DNA of 64,000 nt from an uncultured Candidatus Melainabacteria bacterium. GTDB lineage: Bacteria; Cyanobacteriota; Vampirovibrionia; Gastranaerophilales; Gastranaerophilaceae. The notes under the pieces were generated by a model, which was given only the letters and a program-made list of their open reading frames with translations, did not search any database and was not told the DNA's origin. The stretch is taken from assembly GCA_949927415.1 (NCBI GenBank), contig CATLFB010000001.1, positions 62,001 through 126,000 of the forward strand, written 5' to 3'. Within the stretch, counting starts at the first letter, position 1, and each line of letters starts with the position of its first letter. The translations under genes were made by a program, and so were the position numbers. Positions 51,701 to 60,411 of the stretch are shown piece after piece.

Positions 51701-54700
51701 TTACATTGTTGTCTTAAACTCTTTCCAATCCTTTACAGGTTCTGCTGGGAAGTTCACATCAAGAGCATTGAAGTGTTGTTTGCCACAATGTATTTTAAGT
51801 TGTTCTGGACTTCTTAAGTCAAATAGGCTTGTTGTACCTTTGCTTTCAAGAACAAAATAGAGTTTTTGTTCTCCGTCTTTTTCCATAAATACTGCCCAAT
51901 CAGGATTGTATGAGCCGATTGGAGTTTCAATCTTAAACCTTGAAGGTATCTTGAAAAACATCTTAACATCAGGGTCTTGGTCTAAACTCTCTGCAAATCT
52001 GCTCTCAACTCCACTATCATAGATTAGATAATCATACACGCTATGATTTACTGAAACGGCATTCTTATCTAAATTTGCTATTAGTTCTGAGGAGTCAAAT
52101 ATCTCCTGAACATAATATTCTTCTCCTGCAAGTTTTACATACTTAATACCGTCAATAGCAAGCGAGTGCCTGTTTCTTGAGATAATTTCAAGAGCTTTTT
52201 CATAAAATCCTTGAGGATTGTTTAAAAAGTCTTGTATACGTCCACTCTCTTCTATAATTCTGATAATTGTAGAGCGTTTCAATAGAGTTTCTGTTGAGAT
52301 TAGTCTAATAATATCAGGCAATGTTTCATAAGTCTCTGTTAAATCCTGAGTTTTAAGATGTTTCTCTGTATGATATACTCCAGCGTTTTCAATTTCTATA
52401 TCTGCTGTTTTAGAGACTAATCTTGCTTTAGGAATTGCGTCCATGTCCTTTAACTCTTTAACACACTTACTAACAAGTTCATTAATATTAAAATCAACTC
52501 TGTAAGTAGTTTTTTGTTTGATTTTATCCCATAAATCTCTAAATTCAGGAGACAAGATTGCTTGTTTTTTCAATCTAACTGTAACTTCTTTTGAAGCGTC
52601 TCGGATGACAGGTCTGTTATCAGCTTTTTCAAGAGCCTGAACAATGGCTCTTGCCTTTGCGTCTCCCCAGCGTTTTACTAGGTCTAACTTACCTGAGGCA
52701 AGCTGAGCTTTCATTGTATCCTTGATTTTTCCTTCTTTAGATACAACCTTGTATTCTTTTAACTCTTCCATAATTTCAGTAGCTTGCTCGTGGGAGATTG
52801 TTTTTTCTTCGATAACGGTTTCAACACATTTAACTTCTTTTAAAGTCTCAAAAGTCAAAGGCTTAGCTTCCTTAACCATTTTTTTGACTTCATTCTTTAG
52901 AGGTTCTGCAATCTCAGGTAAGTCGAGTTCTTCTAACTTACCTTCATCTTTAACTGTTCCGTCAAAGTCAATAACATCATTCTTAATCAAAGTATCAAAC
53001 ACATCAAAAGCGTCCGACTCGTTCATTGTGTGTTCAACTTCTGTCTTTTCTTCATAAGTTAAGTCCATTAAAGCACTTAGTTGAAGTGTACCGAACTTCA
53101 AGCCTGTTTCTTGTTCAATCTCTTTCTGCAAGGTTTCAGCGAATTCAGAGAAACTCTCGTTTGCCATAACATGAAGTATGTTGATATTTCTATCTTCAAT
53201 CCGCTCACCGTCTTGGTTTACGCAAAGTCTTAAACCTCTTCCGACTTTCTGCCTGCATGTAAAAGTTGATTTCTGCTCAATCAATGTACAAACTTGGAAT
53301 ACATTAGGATTATCCCACCCCTCTTTCAAGGCTGAATGTGAGAAGATAAATCTCATAGGGCAATCAAAAGAGAGTAAGTATTCTTTATCTTTCATGATTG
53401 TGTTGTAAGTGTCGTCATCAGCTAAAGTATCGCCTTTTGTATTTTTGTAAATACCTTTTTTATCCTGTGAGAAGTAGCCGTTGTGTGCTTTTTCAATATC
53501 AGGATTAAACCTGTCTTTAAGCTCTGCATACTTAGGTTTGTTAATGAGTTCATTGTAACACTCTTCAAACATCTGTGCATATATACCTTTTTCGCCTGTT
53601 TCTGTTCGGTATTTCTTTACCTCATCAATAAAGAACAATGAAAGTACTTTAATTCCTTTCTCATAGTATCTAAGTTCTTTGTCTAGGTGAGCCTCTACAG
53701 TACGGTAAATCTGAGCTTTTTTCATAATGTTCTCGTCAATACTACCTATTGCCTTACCCAGTTGGACGGTATCAGAGTTTGAAAACTCAATGCACTCAAA
53801 ACCTTTTGTACAGTCAATCCCCTCAATAACATAATCCTGATATAAGTCTCTTTTACCTGATAATACATAGAGGTCATCTCCAGCTTTAACGGTCTTTGTA
53901 GTTCTTTCTACCTTGCCGTCTTTGCCTTGTATATCCATTTCAATTTTAGCGGTAAAACCGTTTTGGTTAGAGACTGATTTCAAGTATATGTAAGGTTTGT
54001 TGAAGTCATTGGCTACAGAATTTGATGACACACAAATCTGCTTAACCAATCCCATTTGATAAGCGTCAACAGGGGTTAGACGATAGAGAAGGTTAATTTT
54101 TTCTCTGTGAGTTGCACTATATCTTAGAACACACAATGGATTAAGTGATTGAATTGCCTCTTTAGCTTTTGGGGTATTATCTACGGACTGAGGCTCATCT
54201 ATTATTACAATAGGATTGGTATCCTGAATATATCTCATAGCTGTTTCGCCGTTGAGTTTATCTTGCTCTTGGTTAATGATATTTTCAGCCTTCTTGAAGG
54301 CGTCAATGTTTATAATCATTATTTCAATGTTGTTTGAAGTTGCAAAAGTTCTAACATCTGAGAGTTTTGAAGAGTTGTAAATAAAGTAACGATAAGGAAC
54401 TGAGTCATAAAGGTTCTTAAAATGTTCTTCTGTAACCTGCAAAGACTTGTAAACCCCTTCTCTGATTGCAATAGAAGGTACAACGATAATGAACTTTGTG
54501 AAACCGTATCTTTTGTTTAATTCAAGCATGGTTTTTGTGTAAACATAAGTTTTTCCAGTCCCTGTTTCCATTTCTATTGAATACTGTTTTGAGTCAAAAT
54601 CTCTTGATATAGGAAGTTTATGTCTACGTTGAACTTGGTGCATGTTAGAGATAAGCGTGTCATCATCAATCATGAGACGATTTCCAAACCCAAACTCATT

Positions 54701-54835
54701 TTGTAGTAGCCTAATTTGCCCTGCATTATCATCAATAGAAAATGTCATACTTGACTTTTCTTGCCCTGTAAATAGGTCTGCAACTGAGTTTACTGCTTCT
54801 GTTTGAAAATCTTGATTTTTAAACTTTAATTTCAC
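51701..54835 (-). CDS. res: Type III restriction enzyme, Res subunit
   Basis: 1044 aa: superfamily 2 helicase with Walker A METGTGKTYVY (near residue 92), PIVIIDEPQSV as motif II, SHSALKEGWDNPNVF and QKVGRGLRL as motifs V-VI, and a C-terminal PD-(D/E)xK nuclease (NPDWAVFMEKDG...VLESKGT). With Mod it cuts DNA bearing two inversely oriented unmethylated sites using ATP. It is the last gene of the mod-orf-res operon, 86 nt after the middle gene. Confidence 0.95.
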   Translation of the reverse strand: MKLKFKNQDFQTEAVNSVADLFTGQEKSSMTFSIDDNAGQIRLLQNEFGFGNRLMIDDDTLISNMHQVQRRHKLPISRDFDSKQYSIEMETGTGKTYVYTKTMLELNKRYGFTKFIIVVPSIAIREGVYKSLQVTEEHFKNLYDSVPYRYFIYNSSKLSDVRTFATSNNIEIMIINIDAFKKAENIINQEQDKLNGETAMRYIQDTNPIVIIDEPQSVDNTPKAKEAIQSLNPLCVLRYSATHREKINLLYRLTPVDAYQMGLVKQICVSSNSVANDFNKPYIYLKSVSNQNGFTAKIEMDIQGKDGKVERTTKTVKAGDDLYVLSGKRDLYQDYVIEGIDCTKGFECIEFSNSDTVQLGKAIGSIDENIMKKAQIYRTVEAHLDKELRYYEKGIKVLSLFFIDEVKKYRTETGEKGIYAQMFEECYNELINKPKYAELKDRFNPDIEKAHNGYFSQDKKGIYKNTKGDTLADDDTYNTIMKDKEYLLSFDCPMRFIFSHSALKEGWDNPNVFQVCTLIEQKSTFTCRQKVGRGLRLCVNQDGERIEDRNINILHVMANESFSEFAETLQKEIEQETGLKFGTLQLSALMDLTYEEKTEVEHTMNESDAFDVFDTLIKNDVIDFDGTVKDEGKLEELDLPEIAEPLKNEVKKMVKEAKPLTFETLKEVKCVETVIEEKTISHEQATEIMEELKEYKVVSKEGKIKDTMKAQLASGKLDLVKRWGDAKARAIVQALEKADNRPVIRDASKEVTVRLKKQAILSPEFRDLWDKIKQKTTYRVDFNINELVSKCVKELKDMDAIPKARLVSKTADIEIENAGVYHTEKHLKTQDLTETYETLPDIIRLISTETLLKRSTIIRIIEESGRIQDFLNNPQGFYEKALEIISRNRHSLAIDGIKYVKLAGEEYYVQEIFDSSELIANLDKNAVSVNHSVYDYLIYDSGVESRFAESLDQDPDVKMFFKIPSRFKIETPIGSYNPDWAVFMEKDGEQKLYFVLESKGTTSLFDLRSPEQLKIHCGKQHFNALDVNFPAEPVKDWKEFKTTM

Positions 54836-54920
54836 TACGCTTGTCCTTTGTTTTTTATGTCTTTATACTATACGATTATTTCGTACAGTTCAGATGACTT
54901 CATTTTGTAATCAACTGGTA

Positions 54921-55544
54921 TTATTTTTTACAGAATAACTGTTTAATTCTGTAACTAAGTAGTTTTTTCTTTTGTCCTATATGTTTAATAGAAGGTATCC
55001 TACAAATCAATGTATCAGGTTTCCCATAAACCTTAAATTCAATGTATAAATCACCCTTTTTTCGTTTTATTCCATAGAATTCTTGAATATACTTTTGAAA
55101 ATGGTCATGCTTTAATAAAGTATTAATCATATATTGGCATTGACGCTTGAACTCTTTTGGGTCTTTAACAAGGAATATAGTTTCAGCTTGTTCATTACCA
55201 TATTCTTTTGGATATATAACATATTTTCCTCGTTCAGTATGTATAAATTTAGTAAGATGTTGTTTAAAGCCAGCTTCCCCTTCAACAAATTCTTCAAAAG
55301 ATATTTCATTATACTCAATATCCCATTTTATATCTTTTGGAAAGTTGTCAATACTATCATATTTTTCTCTTTCATTCTTTAATGAAGGTTCGGGATACCA
55401 AGATAAATCTGGAAACAAAAGTTCCTTAATCTTCTTAAATAAAGAATTAGAGCAATTATCTATTGTTAAATGAAAGATTTTTTTTATAATTTCCCAAATA
55501 ACAATTACCAATAAATAACTAATAAGTAATAAACAAGTTTCCAT
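54921..55544 (-). CDS. Membrane-anchored unknown protein inside the type III RM operon
   Basis: 207 aa: one N-terminal transmembrane helix (LLLISYLLVIVIWEIIKKIF), then a soluble basic domain with no recognised family (SFEEFVEGEAGFKQHL, YVIYPKEYGNEQAETIF). Its ATG follows the mod stop by a single base (TAATATG), so its synthesis depends on mod translation. That places it firmly in the operon, yet type III systems normally have only mod and res. Role unknown. Confidence 0.75.
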   Translation of the reverse strand: METCLLLISYLLVIVIWEIIKKIFHLTIDNCSNSLFKKIKELLFPDLSWYPEPSLKNEREKYDSIDNFPKDIKWDIEYNEISFEEFVEGEAGFKQHLTKFIHTERGKYVIYPKEYGNEQAETIFLVKDPKEFKRQCQYMINTLLKHDHFQKYIQEFYGIKRKKGDLYIEFKVYGKPDTLICRIPSIKHIGQKKKLLSYRIKQLFCKK

Positions 55545-55545
55545 A

Positions 55546-57390
55546 TTACAATAACTTCATCTCCACATTTCTGTCTTTTAAGATGTAGTGAGCGTTTGAG
55601 AGGGCTATATCATCTTTGAAGGCTTGTTCAGAGGCTACGATTTTGGCTGGAATGTAGTCGTCACACATGGCTTTGATGTCGTCAGCTGTTATTCCGTCTT
55701 TGCCGTAATCTAAGCATATCAACACAAGACAATCATCTCCGATTGAATAAGCCTTTTTGTCATTAACTTCAACTTCTGTAACTGAGTAGTCTAAAGGAAT
55801 TCCCAGTTTGAGCATTGTTTCATAAACGACATCCAGGTCGTTTCTATCAGGCTTAATGGTTTCTTGTAACAATGACATTCTTTGGTAAACTTCGTCCGTG
55901 TTCTGAGTTGGGGTTGAGTCCCATTTTACAAGGTTAGATGTGTCGAGTTTGAATACTTTGAAACCTGTATCACCTTTGTCAATCTTAGCTCCTGCTCGGC
56001 GTATACGTTCTTTGCCAATTTCACAAATGTTCTTGTAGCCAGCTTTGTAAGCCTCAGACTTTTCATCACAAATCTCAGGGAGTTGAACCATGATAAATTG
56101 TCTATTACCAACATCCTCAGCGTTCAACTGCATAACTGCATGAGCCGTAGTTGCTGAACCTGAGAAGAAGTCGAGAACTATGTCGTTACCTTTTGTTGTT
56201 GCCTCTAAAAATACCTTAATCAGTTCAAGTGGTTTAGGATTTTCAAACATATCTTTACGAGAAAATAAACCTGTTAGTATATTAGAGCCGTCGCCTGTAT
56301 TAGCAACATCATATAAAATACTTCTTTGTTTGATAACTTTAACTTGGTTAGCAAAATACTCTTTTTCATAAGGTATCCACTTACTGTCTTTGTTTTCCCA
56401 ATGTATAAGTTCATTTAAGAGTAACTCTTGCATTCTATCCCTACCTACTCTCCACCTTCCATCATTACCGTCAGGTGCTATTGGGAATGCCTCAGTGCCA
56501 TCAGGTGCTGTAAGTGAAAAATACATTGAAGGTCTATCTTCTCTTCGAGCTGTATTCCCCCATTTTGCAAGTTTTGTAATCTTAAAGTTACCTCTTTCAT
56601 CCACTTTATTATAAGATGATATATCTCTTTCTTCTTCTTTGTTATACCACATAAATCTAGCACTTTTCTGATAAACAACTATGAACTCATGCTCTATAAC
56701 AAAATGTTCTTTAGCTTGTCCTCCACCATCTTTTTTTCGCCATACAAATGAGCCGATATAATTTTCTTCCCCAAATACCTCATTGCATACTTTTTTCAAA
56801 TTTGTTATCTCATTTTCATCAATCGATATGAATATCACTCCGTCGTCTCTTAATAGATTACTTGCAAGCCTCAAACGTGGATACATCATATTCAACCAGT
56901 TTGTATGATATCTTCCCATTGTTTCAGGGTTTGACTTTGTTGTTTGTTGAGTAATCTCTTTGTACTTTGCCATTGGGTCGGCAAAATCATCTTCATATAC
57001 AAAATCATTACCAGTATTATATGGAGGGTCTATATATATCATCTTAACCTTACGATAGTAAGAGGTCTGCAAGAGTTTCAATACTTCAAGGTTATCACCT
57101 TCAATGTACATATTTTTTGTAGTATCAAAGTTCACACTTTCATCAGGGCAAGGTCTAAGCGTACCAGTTGAGCGTTTGCCAGCTATTCTGTAGCACTCAG
57201 CTTTACCCTTCCACTCAAACTTATACTTCTCAAAATCTTCATCAATATACTCCCCGCAAAGGTTGAGGAGTTTATCAATATCCAACTTTCCTTCACTAAA
57301 ACATTGGGGGAAAACAGACTTTAATTTTTCTCTTTCTACTTCTTCAATATCTAAACTTTGACCTGATACTCTAGCTATATCTTCTACCAT
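55546..57390 (-). CDS. mod: Type III DNA adenine methyltransferase, Mod subunit
   Basis: 614 aa beta-class N6-adenine methyltransferase: catalytic DPPYNTG (near residue 120) precedes the SAM motif LDFFSGSATTAHAVM (about residue 390), with a target recognition region between. It methylates one strand of a 5-6 bp site and gives Res its specificity. No simple-sequence repeat of the kind that drives phase-variable mod genes is seen. First gene of the RM operon. Confidence 0.95.
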   Translation of the reverse strand: MVEDIARVSGQSLDIEEVEREKLKSVFPQCFSEGKLDIDKLLNLCGEYIDEDFEKYKFEWKGKAECYRIAGKRSTGTLRPCPDESVNFDTTKNMYIEGDNLEVLKLLQTSYYRKVKMIYIDPPYNTGNDFVYEDDFADPMAKYKEITQQTTKSNPETMGRYHTNWLNMMYPRLRLASNLLRDDGVIFISIDENEITNLKKVCNEVFGEENYIGSFVWRKKDGGGQAKEHFVIEHEFIVVYQKSARFMWYNKEEERDISSYNKVDERGNFKITKLAKWGNTARREDRPSMYFSLTAPDGTEAFPIAPDGNDGRWRVGRDRMQELLLNELIHWENKDSKWIPYEKEYFANQVKVIKQRSILYDVANTGDGSNILTGLFSRKDMFENPKPLELIKVFLEATTKGNDIVLDFFSGSATTAHAVMQLNAEDVGNRQFIMVQLPEICDEKSEAYKAGYKNICEIGKERIRRAGAKIDKGDTGFKVFKLDTSNLVKWDSTPTQNTDEVYQRMSLLQETIKPDRNDLDVVYETMLKLGIPLDYSVTEVEVNDKKAYSIGDDCLVLICLDYGKDGITADDIKAMCDDYIPAKIVASEQAFKDDIALSNAHYILKDRNVEMKLL

Positions 57391-57437
57391 ATAATATCCC
57401 CTTTTGCAATAATTTTAACATAAATATGCTAAAAGGG

Positions 57438-57465
57438 TTGAAAATTATTAAAAATCGTTTATAAT
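57438..57465 (+). promoter_or_regulatory. Promoter of the antisense RNA
   Basis: TTGAAA (57438-57443), 16-nt spacer, TATAAT (57460-57465). The start site is expected near 57472, and no open frame follows. Confidence 0.7.
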
Positions 57466-57471
57466 AAAAGA

Positions 57472-57563
57472 GTAGGGAGAGGTCTTTCGACCTCTTGTCC
57501 AATCCCTACATTAGACTTGCAAAAGTAAGTATCAAATGTCCTAATACCACTAGGACATTTTTT
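57472..57563 (+). ncRNA. Candidate antisense RNA antitoxin (about 92 nt)
   Basis: The predicted transcript folds into a 5' stem GTAGGGA/TCCCTAC enclosing hairpin GAGGTC-TTTC-GACCTC and an exposed TTGTCCAA, and ends in a terminator hairpin ATGTCCTA (57536-57543) / TAGGACAT (57551-57558) plus T run. It is fully complementary to the toxin frame's 3' two thirds, and its TTGTCCAA (57495-57502) can also pair with TTGGACAA in the toxin mRNA leader (complement of 57616-57623). Confidence 0.65.
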
Positions 57564-57592
57564 ACTATTACAAGTACTTCTTGTTTTGTCAT
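57506..57592 (-). CDS. Small hydrophobic peptide, candidate type I toxin
   Basis: 28 aa, MTKQEVLVIVKN...LTFASLM: one hydrophobic helix with few charges at the N-terminus, the pattern of TxpA/BsrG/holin-like type I toxins that insert in the membrane. AAAGGAGG (57605-57598) lies 5 nt before the ATG, the best RBS in the element. TACAAT (57688-57683) gives a start near 57676, hence a leader of about 85 nt. The mRNA would end in the hairpin GTAGGGA...TCCCTAC followed by TCTTTTATTA. Too short for ordinary gene calling. Confidence 0.6.
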   Translation of the reverse strand: MTKQEVLVIVKNVLVVLGHLILTFASLM

Positions 57593-57688
57593 GGCTACCT
57601 CCTTTCTCTACACCTTTGTCCAACAGAAGATTTGTCGTGTATGAGTAAAGGTTTCACCATCAAGGAATTGCCCTACAAGGCTATTGTA

Positions 57689-60313
57689 TCATGAATTTAA
57701 GGAAGGTAGAAGTCTTAACTTGAACTTGCAAGATGTCAACACATTGAAGTTATACGAGTTTGTAAGCTCCTCTATCTCTTTTTCTGTTTTAACATCCACT
57801 TCTGCCTGTGCAAAGAAAAGGTTTTCTTCTTTTTGCTTAAGTTCTTTTTCAATCACTTTCAATCTTTTAGTAACCTTAAGTTCTTCCAGTCTATCTGTCA
57901 TTTTACTTGAGAGTAGTTTGTTCAACTCTTTAACTTCTGTCCTCAGGTCATTCAAGTTGGTTTCAAGTTTAGCTTTCTGTCTGCCAGCCTGTAACTTTAT
58001 TCTTTCTACTTCATAAGCAATAGAGCCTTCTTTACTCTTTAAGTAGTCTATTAAAATATCATTTGCAATGACTTTATCGTCAAGCTTTCCAGTCTCTTCA
58101 AAGTCATCAAAGAGTTTAAGTTCAGGGTGACAAAACTTATCTTTTTCTTCTATTTTAACGACAGGAAGGGCGAGAAGTTTTCTACACTCTACGTCACTAA
58201 GTATCCGTCCTGATTGAGTTTGTCCTATTAAAAGATGTTGAAACATTTTATTAGAGCCGACTTTGCTTGTTGTTATTGAATAATTGTATAACCCTATGTC
58301 ACAAGGTTCAATACCTGAGTTAACGTACAAGATAGCTTGCGTTGTGTCGACACTATCAAGCTCTTTCAATATTCCTTTTACAAGTAATGAAGTAAAAGTT
58401 ATTCGTTTAAAACTTGGTTTAAAATCAGGACTCATGCCGTATTCAGAATATCCTTCATAAGCCTTTTGTCTCATGAGATTATCTTCTTTATAGCTGAATA
58501 AATATGGTCTGCCATATCCTTCAATAAGTTTCAAAGTCCTGTTGTCGTCGTTAATTTCGTACCAATCAGGTTTTTCATAGGTAAAATAATATTTAACAAG
58601 CTCCCAAAGGTCATTGTTGAGTTGTTCTTTTTGCTCCTCGATGTATTTAGGAGTTACTGTTACTTTATCCGCAATAGACTTTGTAAATGTTGTAAACAAA
58701 ATATTCTCAGTATTCTCGATAATCTCTGTATTAGTGGTCTTATGTTCTTCAAGGTTCTGTTTGAAAGACACCGCTACTTCCGCTAGTGGTCTGAACTGTG
58801 GTAGAACTTCCTTAAGTTTTAAATCAAAGTTTCCGACAATATCATCAGACATCCCAAATATACCGTTGAATTGAAGAGTACGTTTATTTATAAGCTCTAG
58901 CATACGTACATCAGCAAGATTTTCTTTACTCAACATATTGATAACAAGTACATCAGATTGTTGTCCTTGTCTGTGACATCTGCAAATTCTCTGTTCCATT
59001 TCAATGGAGTTGTAAAGTAAGTCATAATTCACAACTACAGGGCAATACTCAATATCTAATCCTTTCGCTGAGGCGTCTGTCGTGACTAGAATTTGTATCT
59101 CATCATCATTCCTGAATTGCTCAAGGCTGTTGTTATCCTTGTATTTGAGTGTGTTGAACCCCTCTTTTTTAAGTAAATTATTAAGAACTTCAAGTGTGGT
59201 GTTGCTTGTTACAAACACAATCGCTTTTTCGTTTACCTTGCATTGTTTCAGGTGTTTAAAAACTTGTTTCATAATCTTGACTAAGCTCAAGGTTTTAGAG
59301 TTTATCTGAATACTTGAAGCTAAGTCATAAATCTTCTGCAAATATGCTTTTTCAATACCATAAGTTCTTTGTATCGCTGGTTGTAACATTTTAGTAAATG
59401 CTTGAGGAGATGAGGAGAGCTTATTGAAGAGCATTAGAGCTAAGTTATACTCATCCATTTCATAGGCAATTTTGTTTTCAGACTTAATATAAGTGTTGAG
59501 AAGAGTATAGAGTTCTTTTTCTTCCTTAATCAATGGATAGTCTACCGTAAAAGGAATTCTGTTTGAAAATGAGACATATTCGCATGCCTGTGCTTTCAAT
59601 GTTCTGAAACAAAATTGAGAAACCCAGCTTGTAAGTTCAGGATAGTTTTCAGGTTTGCGAAAATATCTTTTGTAAAACTCATCAGAGTCAGGCAATACGC
59701 TTTCATCAATAAAGTGAATAAGTCCGTAAATATCCCTAATATCCATAGTAATAGGAGTCGGGGTAAGAAGGAGTTTATATGCCTCTCTTACAGAGTCCTT
59801 AAGTGTTTGAGTCATCTGCTTATCAGGTTTTGATAAACAGTCAGCCTCATCAAAAATCACCATGTCCCAGTCCCGCTCTTTGATACAGTCAGAGTATTTG
59901 AGAGCCACTTCATAAGTTGTAATAACAATTCCTTCTTCATCAGGTATCTGAGGGGTATTATTCCAAAAGATATGAGGTAGCGTAAAGTCTTTATTTAATT
60001 TACATAACCATTGAGGGATTAAGTTTGAAGGCAAAACAATAAGAATATTCTCTTTCCCTTCATACCACTTTTGTCCAGCTATCAAAAGAGCCTCGTAAGT
60101 TTTACCTAAAGAGCCTTCATCACAAAGAATACAGCCTTTTAGGTAATCTGAACGTAATGCAAATTGAGCTGAGGCAATCTGATAAGGGTAAACCTTAGCA
60201 TTTGATGAGGCATAAATGGGTAGGAAGTTTTTATCATCTACAAGAGCCTGTAATCGTGTTGACTCTGCTATTGCTTGATACTTATTTGTAAGCTTTGAAA
60301 ATACTTCCACCAT
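57689..60313 (-). CDS. SNF2-type DEAD/DEAH helicase with C-terminal coiled coil
   Basis: 874 aa: Walker A variant CDEGSLGKTYEALL (near residue 70), DEAD in MVIFDEADCLSK, the helicase C-terminal half with VTTDASAKGLDIEYC and RICRCHRQGQQSDV (motif VI of SNF2 proteins), then a long coiled coil (residues about 780-860, KLQAGRQKAKLETNLNDLRTEV). Such proteins occur in mobile elements and defence islands; whether it is a replication helper or a defence effector is open. No strong RBS precedes the ATG. Confidence 0.85.
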   Translation of the reverse strand: MVEVFSKLTNKYQAIAESTRLQALVDDKNFLPIYASSNAKVYPYQIASAQFALRSDYLKGCILCDEGSLGKTYEALLIAGQKWYEGKENILIVLPSNLIPQWLCKLNKDFTLPHIFWNNTPQIPDEEGIVITTYEVALKYSDCIKERDWDMVIFDEADCLSKPDKQMTQTLKDSVREAYKLLLTPTPITMDIRDIYGLIHFIDESVLPDSDEFYKRYFRKPENYPELTSWVSQFCFRTLKAQACEYVSFSNRIPFTVDYPLIKEEKELYTLLNTYIKSENKIAYEMDEYNLALMLFNKLSSSPQAFTKMLQPAIQRTYGIEKAYLQKIYDLASSIQINSKTLSLVKIMKQVFKHLKQCKVNEKAIVFVTSNTTLEVLNNLLKKEGFNTLKYKDNNSLEQFRNDDEIQILVTTDASAKGLDIEYCPVVVNYDLLYNSIEMEQRICRCHRQGQQSDVLVINMLSKENLADVRMLELINKRTLQFNGIFGMSDDIVGNFDLKLKEVLPQFRPLAEVAVSFKQNLEEHKTTNTEIIENTENILFTTFTKSIADKVTVTPKYIEEQKEQLNNDLWELVKYYFTYEKPDWYEINDDNRTLKLIEGYGRPYLFSYKEDNLMRQKAYEGYSEYGMSPDFKPSFKRITFTSLLVKGILKELDSVDTTQAILYVNSGIEPCDIGLYNYSITTSKVGSNKMFQHLLIGQTQSGRILSDVECRKLLALPVVKIEEKDKFCHPELKLFDDFEETGKLDDKVIANDILIDYLKSKEGSIAYEVERIKLQAGRQKAKLETNLNDLRTEVKELNKLLSSKMTDRLEELKVTKRLKVIEKELKQKEENLFFAQAEVDVKTEKEIEELTNSYNFNVLTSCKFKLRLLPSLNS

Positions 60314-60342
60314 GAGTTCATTTTACCATGAACAAATAATCG

Positions 60343-60377
60343 CCAGGATACCTGGTTTATAGGCTCGCTGCGCCTGG
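60343..60377. repeat. CCAGG inverted repeats downstream of the Rep-like gene
   Basis: CCAGG-ATA-CCTGG (60343-60355) and a further CCTGG at 60373-60377 in a short GC-rich patch, the most GC-rich spot in the element. It may be a terminator or a Rep nicking-site hairpin. Confidence 0.4.
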
Positions 60378-60411
60378 TTAAAGTTATTTTATGTATAAAT
60401 CCTCATCTCGG

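Noticed and set aside
52722-53057. Long plus-strand frames inside res, polA, argS and helicase genes
   Set aside because: They are antisense shadows of strongly conserved proteins, without RBS or recognisable product.
55546-57390. Phase variation of mod by simple-sequence repeats
   Set aside because: No tandem tetra- or pentanucleotide repeat is visible in the gene.
57689-60313. DISARM or other named multi-gene defence system around the SNF2 helicase
   Set aside because: The required companion genes (DrmA, DrmB, DrmC) are absent; the nearby methylase is a type III Mod.
60301-60340. Mini-frame ATGGTAAAATGA just before the helicase start as a leader peptide
   Set aside because: Only three codons and no RBS; coincidence in AT-rich DNA is likelier.
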